Positions 1-6,214 of a stretch of 7,805 nt of DNA are shown here, piece after piece. Source of the stretch: CAZUQA01 sp964622375 (GTDB lineage Bacteria > Bacillota_I > Bacilli_A > Erysipelotrichales > Erysipelotrichaceae); NCBI GenBank assembly GCA_964622375.1, contig CAZUQA010000056.1, positions 1-7,805 on the forward strand. Reading direction: 5' to 3'. Both the position numbers and the translations under genes were made by a program. Position 1 is the first letter of the stretch. The number at the start of each line of letters is the position of its first letter. Under the pieces are notes generated by a model. The model saw only the letters and a list, made by a program, of their open reading frames with translations, was not told the origin of the DNA and did no database searches.

Positions 1-1206
1 CCGGAAAAGAGCGAACTTGATTATTACTATCTCAAACTGATTACGGAATTCACTTACAATATCTGGGGGGGCTGGAAGTTATATCTCTGTGGTGATGAAG
101 CTTTGTCATTAAAAATAAAGGCAGCGATGCTTGATACTTTAGCGAAATTTGGTTCTTGGGGCTCGATAAAATTACTGTTCAATCAAGATTTTACTGTCGA
201 ATTCTTGCCGTTTGAGCAGTGCCCCCAAAACGAAGGCTCAAAACCCTTTGGCAATCATCTCAATGGTTGTCGGATCGGCTTTGATGGTGGCGGTTCTGAT
301 CGTAAAGTCTCGGCAGTAATTGATGGGGAAGTCGTATATTCTGAAGAAGTGTTATGGGAAGCCAAATTCCGTAGTGATATTGACTATCACTATAATGAAG
401 TATTAACAGCCTTTAAAACGGCAGCAGCCAAGATGCCCCGGGTTGACGCTATTGGTGTCAGTATTGCCGGCTCGATGGTCGGTGATCAGTATTACCGCGG
501 TACCATTACCAAAGAAGTGTCAGCCAAAGATATGGAAGAGAAAGGGCGCAATCTCTTTAGAAGGGCAGCCGATCAAATTGGACCTAATATTCCGGTAGTC
601 GGAAGAAATGACGGTGATATAGCGGCTTTAGCCGGAGCGATGAGCTTGCAGAAAAATAAACTATGGGGGGTACCTTTAGGAACCGGCTTTGGTTCAGGTT
701 ATGTCGATGGCGTCGGGAACCTGAAAGATTGGTCGACCAACATGGCTTTCTCTAAAGTGGCGGTCAATGAGGATGCCCACTCCAGTGAGTTGTTGGGCTT
801 TATCGGCATTGGCGAATCTTACATTTCCCAGAATCGCGTTATTGAGATGGCAGAAAAGGAAGGGATAGAAATGCCGCCTGAGCTCTACCCGGCTGAGAAA
901 TTGCTGATTATTCAAGATTACATGAATAAAGGCGATTCGCGAACCACACGGATATTCACCTACATGGGCTGTTGTTTTGCCCACATGTTACCACTGGCTG
1001 ATTTGTTTTTAGATATCGAGCATGTTTATTTAATCGGCAGATTGGTCTCCGGTAAAGGCGGCGAAGTGTTTGTGCAAGAGTGTCAAAGAGTGCTCAATGA
1101 AGATTACCCGGACCATGCCGCTAAGATGACATTATGGCTGCCCGATGAGAATGACCGCCGGGTTAGTCAGTCGGTGGCAGCTGCCAGTTTACCAATTGTC
1201 GAATAA
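1..1206 (+). CDS. ROK/ASKHA-family sugar-kinase-like protein (5' end outside the window)
   Basis: This gene probably encodes an ATP-dependent kinase of sugars or a related cytoplasmic ROK-family protein; the substrate cannot be told. The frame is open from base 1, giving 401 visible residues, so the TTG at 103 is an internal codon and not the start. Numbered from base 1, the ASKHA motifs occur in order: phosphate-1 loop with D95-GGG-SDRK (res 95-102), GVSIAG (152-157), the GRNDGD segment with the probable catalytic Asp204 (201-206), phosphate-2 loop LGTGFGSG (226-233), and adenosine-side segment IGRLVSGKGGE (345-355). The Cys-rich zinc motif of classical ROK glucokinases is absent. The roughly 90 residues before the phosphate-1 loop (YNIWGGWKLYL and onward) are longer than in ordinary ROK kinases and show no HTH in the visible part, so a ROK repressor is less likely. 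The stop is TAA at 1204. The ASKHA fold is confident; kinase activity is inferred. Confidence 0.8.
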   Translation, partial: PEKSELDYYYLKLITEFTYNIWGGWKLYLCGDEALSLKIKAAMLDTLAKFGSWGSIKLLFNQDFTVEFLPFEQCPQNEGSKPFGNHLNGCRIGFDGGGSDRKVSAVIDGEVVYSEEVLWEAKFRSDIDYHYNEVLTAFKTAAAKMPRVDAIGVSIAGSMVGDQYYRGTITKEVSAKDMEEKGRNLFRRAADQIGPNIPVVGRNDGDIAALAGAMSLQKNKLWGVPLGTGFGSGYVDGVGNLKDWSTNMAFSKVAVNEDAHSSELLGFIGIGESYISQNRVIEMAEKEGIEMPPELYPAEKLLIIQDYMNKGDSRTTRIFTYMGCCFAHMLPLADLFLDIEHVYLIGRLVSGKGGEVFVQECQRVLNEDYPDHAAKMTLWLPDENDRRVSQSVAAASLPIVE

Positions 1207-1208
1207 TT

Positions 1209-1218
1209 GCTTATAAGC
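1209..1218. repeat. 10-bp perfect palindrome after the ROK stop codon
   Basis: GCTTATAAGC reads the same on both strands and begins two bases after the TAA. It has no loop, so it is a poor RNA hairpin. It may be a protein-binding half-site pair or chance in AT-rich DNA. Confidence 0.3.
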
Positions 1219-1240
1219 TACTAAGATAAGACTATCATCT

Positions 1241-1266
1241 ATTTCTAAAATCTTTAGAAGTTTTGT
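1241..1266 (+). terminator. Weak candidate terminator after the ROK-like gene
   Basis: TTCTAAA (1243-1249) and TTTAGAA (1253-1259) are perfect inverted arms around a 3-nt loop. They extend to 9 pairs with one G-U and are followed by TTTTGTT. The stem has only one G-C pair, so termination would be weak. It is nevertheless the only stem-plus-T signal between the ROK-like gene and the AraC-type gene. Confidence 0.35.
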
Positions 1267-1296
1267 TGGTGTCTGTCAGTTTATTTTTAAACAAAA

Positions 1297-1327
1297 ATAG
1301 CATTTGAAGTCAAGAATGCTTAGCTAT
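1297..1327. promoter_or_regulatory. Inverted repeat upstream of the AraC-type regulator
   Basis: AGCATT (1299-1304) and AATGCT (1315-1320) form perfect arms 10 bases apart, and ATAGC (1297-1301) also matches GCTAT (1323-1327). A weak -35-like TTGAAG (1304-1309) lies inside the site. The position, about 40 bases before the GTG start, suits an autoregulatory operator. No good -10 box was found, so the promoter itself is not called. Confidence 0.3.
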
Positions 1328-1360
1328 TCTGTCCTAAAATCAGCAGTGAGGAAATAAATA

Positions 1361-2284
1361 GTGACAAGTGAAGCAGTAAGCTACAAAAAGGAAGTCGTAA
1401 AAGCGCTGAAGGAATATGTCGATTGCCATCTTCAACAGCCGATTACTGCTAAAAAGCTGGCTATAGCGGTAGGCTACTCACCCTATCACATGGCGCGAGT
1501 TTTCAAAGAGGAAACCGGTTTATCGCCCTTTGACTATATTCGTCAACAGCGTTTACTGCAATCAGCTTACGCGTTGCGCAGTGAAAAACTACGGGTAATC
1601 GATGTCGCTTTAGACTATGTCTTTGACAGTCATGAAGGCTTTACCCGAGCTTTTACCAAAGCCTTTGGCATCAGCCCGAAGAAATATTCTCAGCTCAAAG
1701 CGCCGGAGGGCTGGCTCATTCCTTTTCGCTATTTAAATCGCTCAAAGTCAAATTTAAAGGAGCTGGATATGGAACAAACAACAGTAATTTTTACACAGAT
1801 CATTGAGCGCCCGGCCCGCAAGCTCATCATAAGAAGAAGCAAGAACGCCCATGAGTATTTCTCGTATTGCCAAGAAGTAGGCTGCGGTATTCACAATAAC
1901 TCAGCACCCTGGGATATCCTTTGTGAAATCAAGGAAGCGCTCTACGAACCGGTAGGTTTATGGTTACCGGATAGTTTACGCCAAGAAGGTACCGGAGTAT
2001 ACGGCCATGGAGTAGAAGTACCTTTCGATTACCAAGGCGAGTTACCGCCCGACTTCGATATAATCGACTTAGCGCCTTGTCAGTACTTAGTGTTTCAAGG
2101 GGAACCTTACGCTGATGCGGATTTTGACGAAGCTATTCGTACTTGTATGGAAAGCATCAGTCGCTTCAATCCCGAGGTTTACGGTTATCAATGGGCACCG
2201 GAAATAGCACCGCGAATGCAATTATCACCGGAAGGCTGGCGCGGTTATATCGAGTTGTATCCGGTAAAAGCGAAGAAATGCTGA
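1361..2284 (+). CDS. AraC-family transcriptional regulator with GyrI-like effector-binding domain
   Basis: This is a DNA-binding regulator in the Rob/SoxS-like arrangement, with the two-helix-turn-helix AraC domain at the N terminus (about res 12-112) and a GyrI-like small-molecule-binding domain behind it (about res 138-302). The first HTH covers TAKKLAIAVGYSPYHMARVFK (29-49). The second ends in the family signature FDSHEGFTRAFTKAFGISP (88-106), although the usual Gly before FDS is replaced by Val87. The effector domain closes with the typical GYIELYPVK (near 295-303). The start is GTG, supported by GAGG at 1348-1351 nine bases upstream; the first internal Met (res 44) would cut the first HTH. 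Length 307 is normal for this architecture. Such proteins usually activate genes in response to lipophilic compounds or stress; the ligand and targets here are unknown. The flanking ROK-like and secreted-protein genes are possible targets only by position. Confidence 0.9.
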   Translation: MTSEAVSYKKEVVKALKEYVDCHLQQPITAKKLAIAVGYSPYHMARVFKEETGLSPFDYIRQQRLLQSAYALRSEKLRVIDVALDYVFDSHEGFTRAFTKAFGISPKKYSQLKAPEGWLIPFRYLNRSKSNLKELDMEQTTVIFTQIIERPARKLIIRRSKNAHEYFSYCQEVGCGIHNNSAPWDILCEIKEALYEPVGLWLPDSLRQEGTGVYGHGVEVPFDYQGELPPDFDIIDLAPCQYLVFQGEPYADADFDEAIRTCMESISRFNPEVYGYQWAPEIAPRMQLSPEGWRGYIELYPVKAKKC

Positions 2285-2337
2285 TTATTTCGCCAAAATG
2301 AATAATAGTAATTGCAACCAAGAAAAAGCTGCTGACA

Positions 2338-2375
2338 GTTAAACTAAGCCCGAGAAAATCGTGGCTTTGTTTAGC
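2338..2375 (+). terminator. Long hairpin after the AraC-type gene, possible terminator or processing site
   Basis: The arms 2340-2350 and 2363-2373 (TAAACTAAGCC and GGCTTTGTTTA) pair with one mismatch. They continue inward through CGA/TCG to a GAAAA loop, with one bulged T at 2362. The nearest T-run (2390-2394) is about 17 bases beyond the stem, so this is not a canonical intrinsic terminator. It could be an attenuator-like or 3'-protective structure. Confidence 0.4.
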
Positions 2376-2478
2376 ATAAGGAAATGATATTTTTCTGCTG
2401 CTGCTTGTTAAGTGGCTTATTGAAATAGTTCAAGAGCAATATATAGATAACACTAGTAATTGTATAGAAATCAATTAT

Positions 2479-2495
2479 TGGGAAAGCTATTCCCA
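2479..2495. promoter_or_regulatory. 17-bp operator-like dyad TGGGAA-N5-TTCCCA
   Basis: The arms TGGGAA (2479-2484) and TTCCCA (2490-2495) are perfectly inverted around AGCTA. The right arm coincides exactly with the best -35 candidate of the secreted-protein promoter. That placement is typical of a repressor-binding site. The regulator is unknown, and the dyad does not match a family site I can name. Confidence 0.45.
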
Positions 2496-2517
2496 TATAT
2501 TTTTAATGTAGTATAAT
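2490..2517 (+). promoter_or_regulatory. Sigma-A-type promoter of the large secreted-protein gene
   Basis: A perfect TATAAT -10 box lies at 2512-2517, 42 bases before the ATG. TTCCCA at 2490-2495 (4 of 6 matches to TTGACA) is the best -35, with a 16-base spacer. The ribosome binding site AGGGGG (2546-2551) follows, 8 bases before the start. The -10 is convincing; the -35 is weak, which suggests dependence on a regulator. Confidence 0.6.
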
Positions 2518-2559
2518 TTGTCTAAACAAACAAAGGGTTTTTGATAGGGGGAATACTAA

Positions 2560-5500
2560 ATGAAAAAACTCATAACAATATTACTGGCAACACTCATGAT
2601 TCTGTTGGTACTGCCTTTGGAATCTTTGAAAGCTAGTGGTATAACTATTAACATCTATACCGAAAGTGATTGGGAAGCAATTACGGATGAAGGCGTAATC
2701 CTTTTAGAAGATGGTGATACTTTAAATATTATGGAAAATGTTTCGCCACCTGAGGATACTGAAATCCGCATCGCTGATGATGCCACAGTATTAGTCTGGG
2801 ATCAATGGTGTGGTATTCACGACAATTTGCGCTTCGAGGTTGGTACTAATGCTACACTTGAAGTCGTGGATTTATACCTGAGTTATTCCGGATACCAGCA
2901 CTTGATTTTCCTTAATGAAGGAGCAGAACTGGTGGTTAGCAGCTTTTGTCAGCTGGAAACTAAAAATTATAGCTGGGGATTGTTGGTTTGTTTAGACGGA
3001 TCATCAGTAACCGTACCAACCGGTGTGGATTGTAAAATAATTACTGATAGTGGTGGTAATATTTATACGGAAGGCAGTGTTGATTTCAATATTAATGGTA
3101 AGTTAAATATTAGCACTTATAATTATTGGAGCAACATTGCTCCTTTCTGTGGTCTTGAGCAAACAACAATCAATAAATACGGCAGCGGAGCTTTGAATGT
3201 GGACAATATTTGGTGCGAAACCCTAAATGTTTATGAAGGGTTTATAAATATTAACAAACAGCTTGATGCCGCAGCTTATTGGGCACCCAACGGAAAAATC
3301 ACGATTGCGAAATTCGCCGTCCTGAATATCGAAGGTGATTATTACGGGATTTACGGTCATGATTTAGAAATAGTATGCAACGGCAATATGAATGTTGGCA
3401 GTAGTAATTATGCTGTGGCTGCTAATAGCCTTAAAGCAAGTGGTCAAGGGGAAATCGAGTTTAAAGGACCGGGCTCTGCTATGTATTTGTACACTGAGGC
3501 AGCAAAAGTCGGCAACAATATAACCTTACGGTTTACCAGTCCGGCAGACAGAAATTGTTCCTATTGGTTCGGTGCAGTAGATTATGATCAAAACTATCGC
3601 TGGAAAATTACCGATGGAACTTTCTCCCAAGGTTGTGATGTTATGAGTGAGTATATTTGTGTTCACTTTGATAGCGGCGCCAGCAGTACCACGATTCAAA
3701 GAGAAGTGAATACCGGAGCCCCGAAAATCATCACACCGGATCAAACATATTTTGTTTCCGGTATTGGGGGTTCCTATCGTTTAGCGGCAACCGGTGATGC
3801 TCCAATTATTTGGTCACTTGATGGCAATCAACCGGCTGGGGTTACTATTGGAGATGGCTATTTAGAAGTAGCAGCTACAGTAGCTCCGGCAACCTATACT
3901 TTTACTATAGCAGCCGCTAATGCCAGCGGACCGACTGACTATCAGGTGTTCACTTTGTATGTAACGCAAGGATATCCACCGACTATTTTCAGTGGCAATA
4001 GTCTTAGTATTCCTTATGGCACAGATTATGGATGGTCGGTAAATGTCAACGGAACCTGGCCTATGACTTTTAGCTTGGGTACCGACGCTCCTTCGGGAGT
4101 AACAATCAATAATAACGGGTATCTGTATTTTGATTACGGCATTCCGCTAGGGACTTATACTTTTACCATAAGAGTCAGCAATACTTTTGGCTATGATGAA
4201 CAACGTTTTACTTTAAACGTAGTGAATAATCCAGGCTTAACGCCGGTTACTATCAATATTGCCAATCTCAATACTGATGCAAATAATTCTGCTAATTATA
4301 GCAACCAATCTCAATGGGTATATTATGGTGGGTTAAAAATGTTAGTTTTAAATACCGCTTACGGCAATTATATTTTAACCGGCACCAATAGCGATATTAA
4401 TGTTACCAGCGCACAACGGAATATCAATCTTACTTTAAATAATGTGAATATTGAGACTCATGTCGACGACCCATCTTTGAGTGTCAGTGGTGACAACACG
4501 GTAATAACTCTGACAGGAAACAACAGCCTGAAAACTTATGCTAACAGACATAGTTTTGATGCAGTAGGTTGTCGCAATCTCACTTTTTCCAGCAATACAG
4601 CCGGAAAACTGGTGGTTGATTTTATGGCTCTTAACGGCAATAATTCAAGAATCACATTCCAGGGTAATGCTGAAATAACAGCAGGCGGAAGAAGCACATT
4701 TAACTACCCAATTTGGGTTAGTGGAGCCGGGAATTATGAATTTTTGATTGGTGATAATGCTAAACTGAATCTGTTAAGCAAGGGCACCTATTCCTATACC
4801 TTTACCAAGGCTAGTAGCGCAAATACCCATAAGTGGAAGGTAAACAACGGAGAAATTACCAGCGGTGATGAGAAGAGTGCGACAATAACAGTAAAATTAC
4901 CAAACACTACAACTTTCACTACCACAACCATCTCCCGAGTAGCTTTACCCAGCTATACCAGCAAGACCTTTACCTTTAATACGATTACCGGCTATGAGTA
5001 TTATCAGGTCTATCGCTCAACTAAGAAAACCACCGGATTTGCCTTAGTGGGAACAACCACAACAACGTCCTTCACTGATTATCATCTGAAACCGGGGACT
5101 ACTTATTATTACAAGGTCAGAGCAGTTAAGGTGGTAAATAAAAAGAATGTCTACAGTGCTTATTTGCCGACATTAGCTGTAGCTACCACGACTTTACCGT
5201 TAGTTGGTGATGTCAAGGTGAAAACCAGTGCTCGGGGCTTGGCTTTTGAATGGACCAATGACCATGAAATGAAGGCGGTTCAAGTTTACTATGCAACTAC
5301 CAATACCAGCAGAACCAAGTGGTCGATTGCGAGCTTTGATGGCAGTGATTTCATTTTAGATAAACTATTGGACAACAAGTTATATTACTACAAACTACGT
5401 TATGTTTATTATGATGGGCTTACCGCCTACAGTGCCTTCACTCCGGTTAAGTCAATTACCACCAGCACCATTGATCGCACCATCAACCCGGTAGTAATTG

Positions 5501-6021
5501 ATGCTTATACCAACAAGACGATTGAGTATGATGCTATTGCCGATTATGAGTATTATCAAATATATCGTTCAACTAAAAAGACCATCGGTTTCAAATTAGT
5601 TGGCACTACCACAGCAACCAAGTTCACCGATTATTATTTGGCACCGGGAACAACTTATTACTATAAAGTAAGGGCAGTCAAAGTTGTCAATAAAAAGAAT
5701 GTTTATAGTGCCTATAGTCCGCTAATTACGACTTCAACTACCAAATTGCCAATTCCCAATGATGTTACAGTTACTGGGGAAACCGGATCACTTAAGGTAA
5801 AGTGGGACAACAACCATGATATGTTGGCAATTCAGGTCTATTATGCAACTACTAATACCAGCAGAACGAAATGGGCGGTAATGACGGTAAGTGCCGAAGA
5901 GTTCAAAATCATGAAACTTCCGGCTAACAAAAAGTATTTCTACAAGACCCGTTATGTTTATTACAACGGTAATATCAGTTATAGTGCTTTCAGCACCGTG
6001 AAGGATGTTACAACCAAATAA
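2560..6021 (+). CDS. Large secreted multi-domain protein: beta-solenoid-like modules, two Ig-like domains, four FN3-like domains
   Basis: This 1153-residue protein is probably exported and binds carbohydrate or another surface partner; no catalytic domain is recognised. Residues 1-25 form a signal peptide (MKK, then a Leu/Ile-rich core, ending near LKAS). Residues 29-385 are beta-rich with short recurring strands of the beta-helix type. Residues 386-470 and 472-557 are two Ig-like (putative-Ig type) domains, each with an AGVTI or SGVTI plus TYTFTI pattern. Residues 562-782 resemble cell-surface carbohydrate-binding beta-solenoids such as the DUF4353 type. Both solenoid-like modules end in a W-K-x-x-x-G motif (W348 and W759), so they may be related. 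After a Thr-rich linker (783-790) come two copies of a 184-residue FN3-FN3 unit (from 792 and from 976). No LPXTG, SLH, choline-binding or C-terminal membrane segment is seen, so it is probably released or held non-covalently. The ATG has a strong RBS. Domain names are from memory of families, not a search. Confidence 0.85.
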   Translation: MKKLITILLATLMILLVLPLESLKASGITINIYTESDWEAITDEGVILLEDGDTLNIMENVSPPEDTEIRIADDATVLVWDQWCGIHDNLRFEVGTNATLEVVDLYLSYSGYQHLIFLNEGAELVVSSFCQLETKNYSWGLLVCLDGSSVTVPTGVDCKIITDSGGNIYTEGSVDFNINGKLNISTYNYWSNIAPFCGLEQTTINKYGSGALNVDNIWCETLNVYEGFININKQLDAAAYWAPNGKITIAKFAVLNIEGDYYGIYGHDLEIVCNGNMNVGSSNYAVAANSLKASGQGEIEFKGPGSAMYLYTEAAKVGNNITLRFTSPADRNCSYWFGAVDYDQNYRWKITDGTFSQGCDVMSEYICVHFDSGASSTTIQREVNTGAPKIITPDQTYFVSGIGGSYRLAATGDAPIIWSLDGNQPAGVTIGDGYLEVAATVAPATYTFTIAAANASGPTDYQVFTLYVTQGYPPTIFSGNSLSIPYGTDYGWSVNVNGTWPMTFSLGTDAPSGVTINNNGYLYFDYGIPLGTYTFTIRVSNTFGYDEQRFTLNVVNNPGLTPVTINIANLNTDANNSANYSNQSQWVYYGGLKMLVLNTAYGNYILTGTNSDINVTSAQRNINLTLNNVNIETHVDDPSLSVSGDNTVITLTGNNSLKTYANRHSFDAVGCRNLTFSSNTAGKLVVDFMALNGNNSRITFQGNAEITAGGRSTFNYPIWVSGAGNYEFLIGDNAKLNLLSKGTYSYTFTKASSANTHKWKVNNGEITSGDEKSATITVKLPNTTTFTTTTISRVALPSYTSKTFTFNTITGYEYYQVYRSTKKTTGFALVGTTTTTSFTDYHLKPGTTYYYKVRAVKVVNKKNVYSAYLPTLAVATTTLPLVGDVKVKTSARGLAFEWTNDHEMKAVQVYYATTNTSRTKWSIASFDGSDFILDKLLDNKLYYYKLRYVYYDGLTAYSAFTPVKSITTSTIDRTINPVVIDAYTNKTIEYDAIADYEYYQIYRSTKKTIGFKLVGTTTATKFTDYYLAPGTTYYYKVRAVKVVNKKNVYSAYSPLITTSTTKLPIPNDVTVTGETGSLKVKWDNNHDMLAIQVYYATTNTSRTKWAVMTVSAEEFKIMKLPANKKYFYKTRYVYYNGNISYSAFSTVKDVTTK
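4933..5484 (+). repeat. FN3-FN3 tandem repeat, copy 1 (residues 792-975)
   Basis: The first FN3-like domain (res 792-878) carries YEYYQVYRSTKKT and TTYYYKVRAVKVV. The second (880-969) carries FEWTND, VYYATTNTSRTKW and YYYKLRYVYYDG. Anchor residues Y812 and Q908 recur at Y996 and Q1092, which gives an exact 184-residue (552-base) period. Confidence 0.9.
5485..6018 (+). repeat. FN3-FN3 tandem repeat, copy 2 (residues 976-1153)
   Basis: This is the same two-domain order as copy 1, starting at NPVVIDAYTNKT and ending at the C terminus without the trailing linker. The protein is very close to copy 1, but the DNA differs at many third positions, so the duplication is not recent. Confidence 0.9.
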
Positions 6022-6055
6022 AGTAAGAACATCCTAACTGAAGTTATGCAATAAT

Positions 6056-6097
6056 CCTAAGGAAAGCAGTATCCTAAATCTACTGCTTTTCTTTAGG
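6056..6097 (+). terminator. Rho-independent terminator of the secreted-protein gene
   Basis: AAAGCAGTA (6063-6071) and TACTGCTTT (6081-6089) pair perfectly around a 9-base loop, and the right arm runs into TTTTCTTT. The stem extends outward through CCTAAGG (6056-6062) against TCTTTAGG with a G-U pair and one bulged T. It lies 35 bases past the stop codon, so it separates this gene from the DUF2130 gene. Confidence 0.8.
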
Positions 6098-6102
6098 TGA
6101 TA

Positions 6103-6152
6103 GGCAGTGAGCAGTTGTTTTCCCAAAATTAGCACAAGCAACACTCACTGTC
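6103..6152. repeat. Inverted repeat between terminator and DUF2130 promoter
   Basis: CAGTGAG (6105-6111) and CTCACTG (6144-6150) are perfect arms. They extend outward with one G-U and one G-C pair (6103-6104 with 6151-6152), and inward by GTTG (6114-6117) and CAAC (6139-6142) after a small internal loop. No T-run follows. It sits directly upstream of the promoter, so a regulatory role is possible. Confidence 0.4.
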
Positions 6153-6154
6153 CG

Positions 6155-6182
6155 TTAATGAGTACTGCTTATCTGTTATAAT
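6155..6182 (+). promoter_or_regulatory. Extended -10 promoter of the DUF2130 gene
   Basis: TGTTATAAT (6174-6182) is a perfect -10 box with the TG extension. The -35 candidate TTAATG (6155-6160) is poor at a 16-base spacing, which extended -10 promoters tolerate. The box lies 32 bases before the ATG and downstream of the preceding terminator, so the gene is probably transcribed alone. Confidence 0.65.
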
Positions 6183-6214
6183 CAAAGCGTATTACATGAA
6201 ATGGGAGGTTTATT

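Noticed and set aside
103..105. TTG as the start codon of the ROK-like gene
   Set aside because: The frame is open back to base 1 with protein-like sequence, and no ribosome binding site stands before this TTG.
694..984. 96-codon minus-strand frame inside the ROK-like gene
   Set aside because: It lies opposite conserved ROK motifs and has no recognisable protein features; it is a shadow frame.
2298..2342. 14-residue peptide frame starting at ATG in the spacer after the AraC-type gene
   Set aside because: There is no ribosome binding site, it is very short, and it overlaps the hairpin.
3526..3744. 72-codon minus-strand frame inside the secreted-protein gene
   Set aside because: It is antisense to a well-supported coding region, with no promoter or RBS noted.
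4933..6018. The repeat as a mobile or CRISPR-like array
   Set aside because: It is in frame, has only two copies of 552 bases, and encodes FN3-like domains, so it is a domain duplication.
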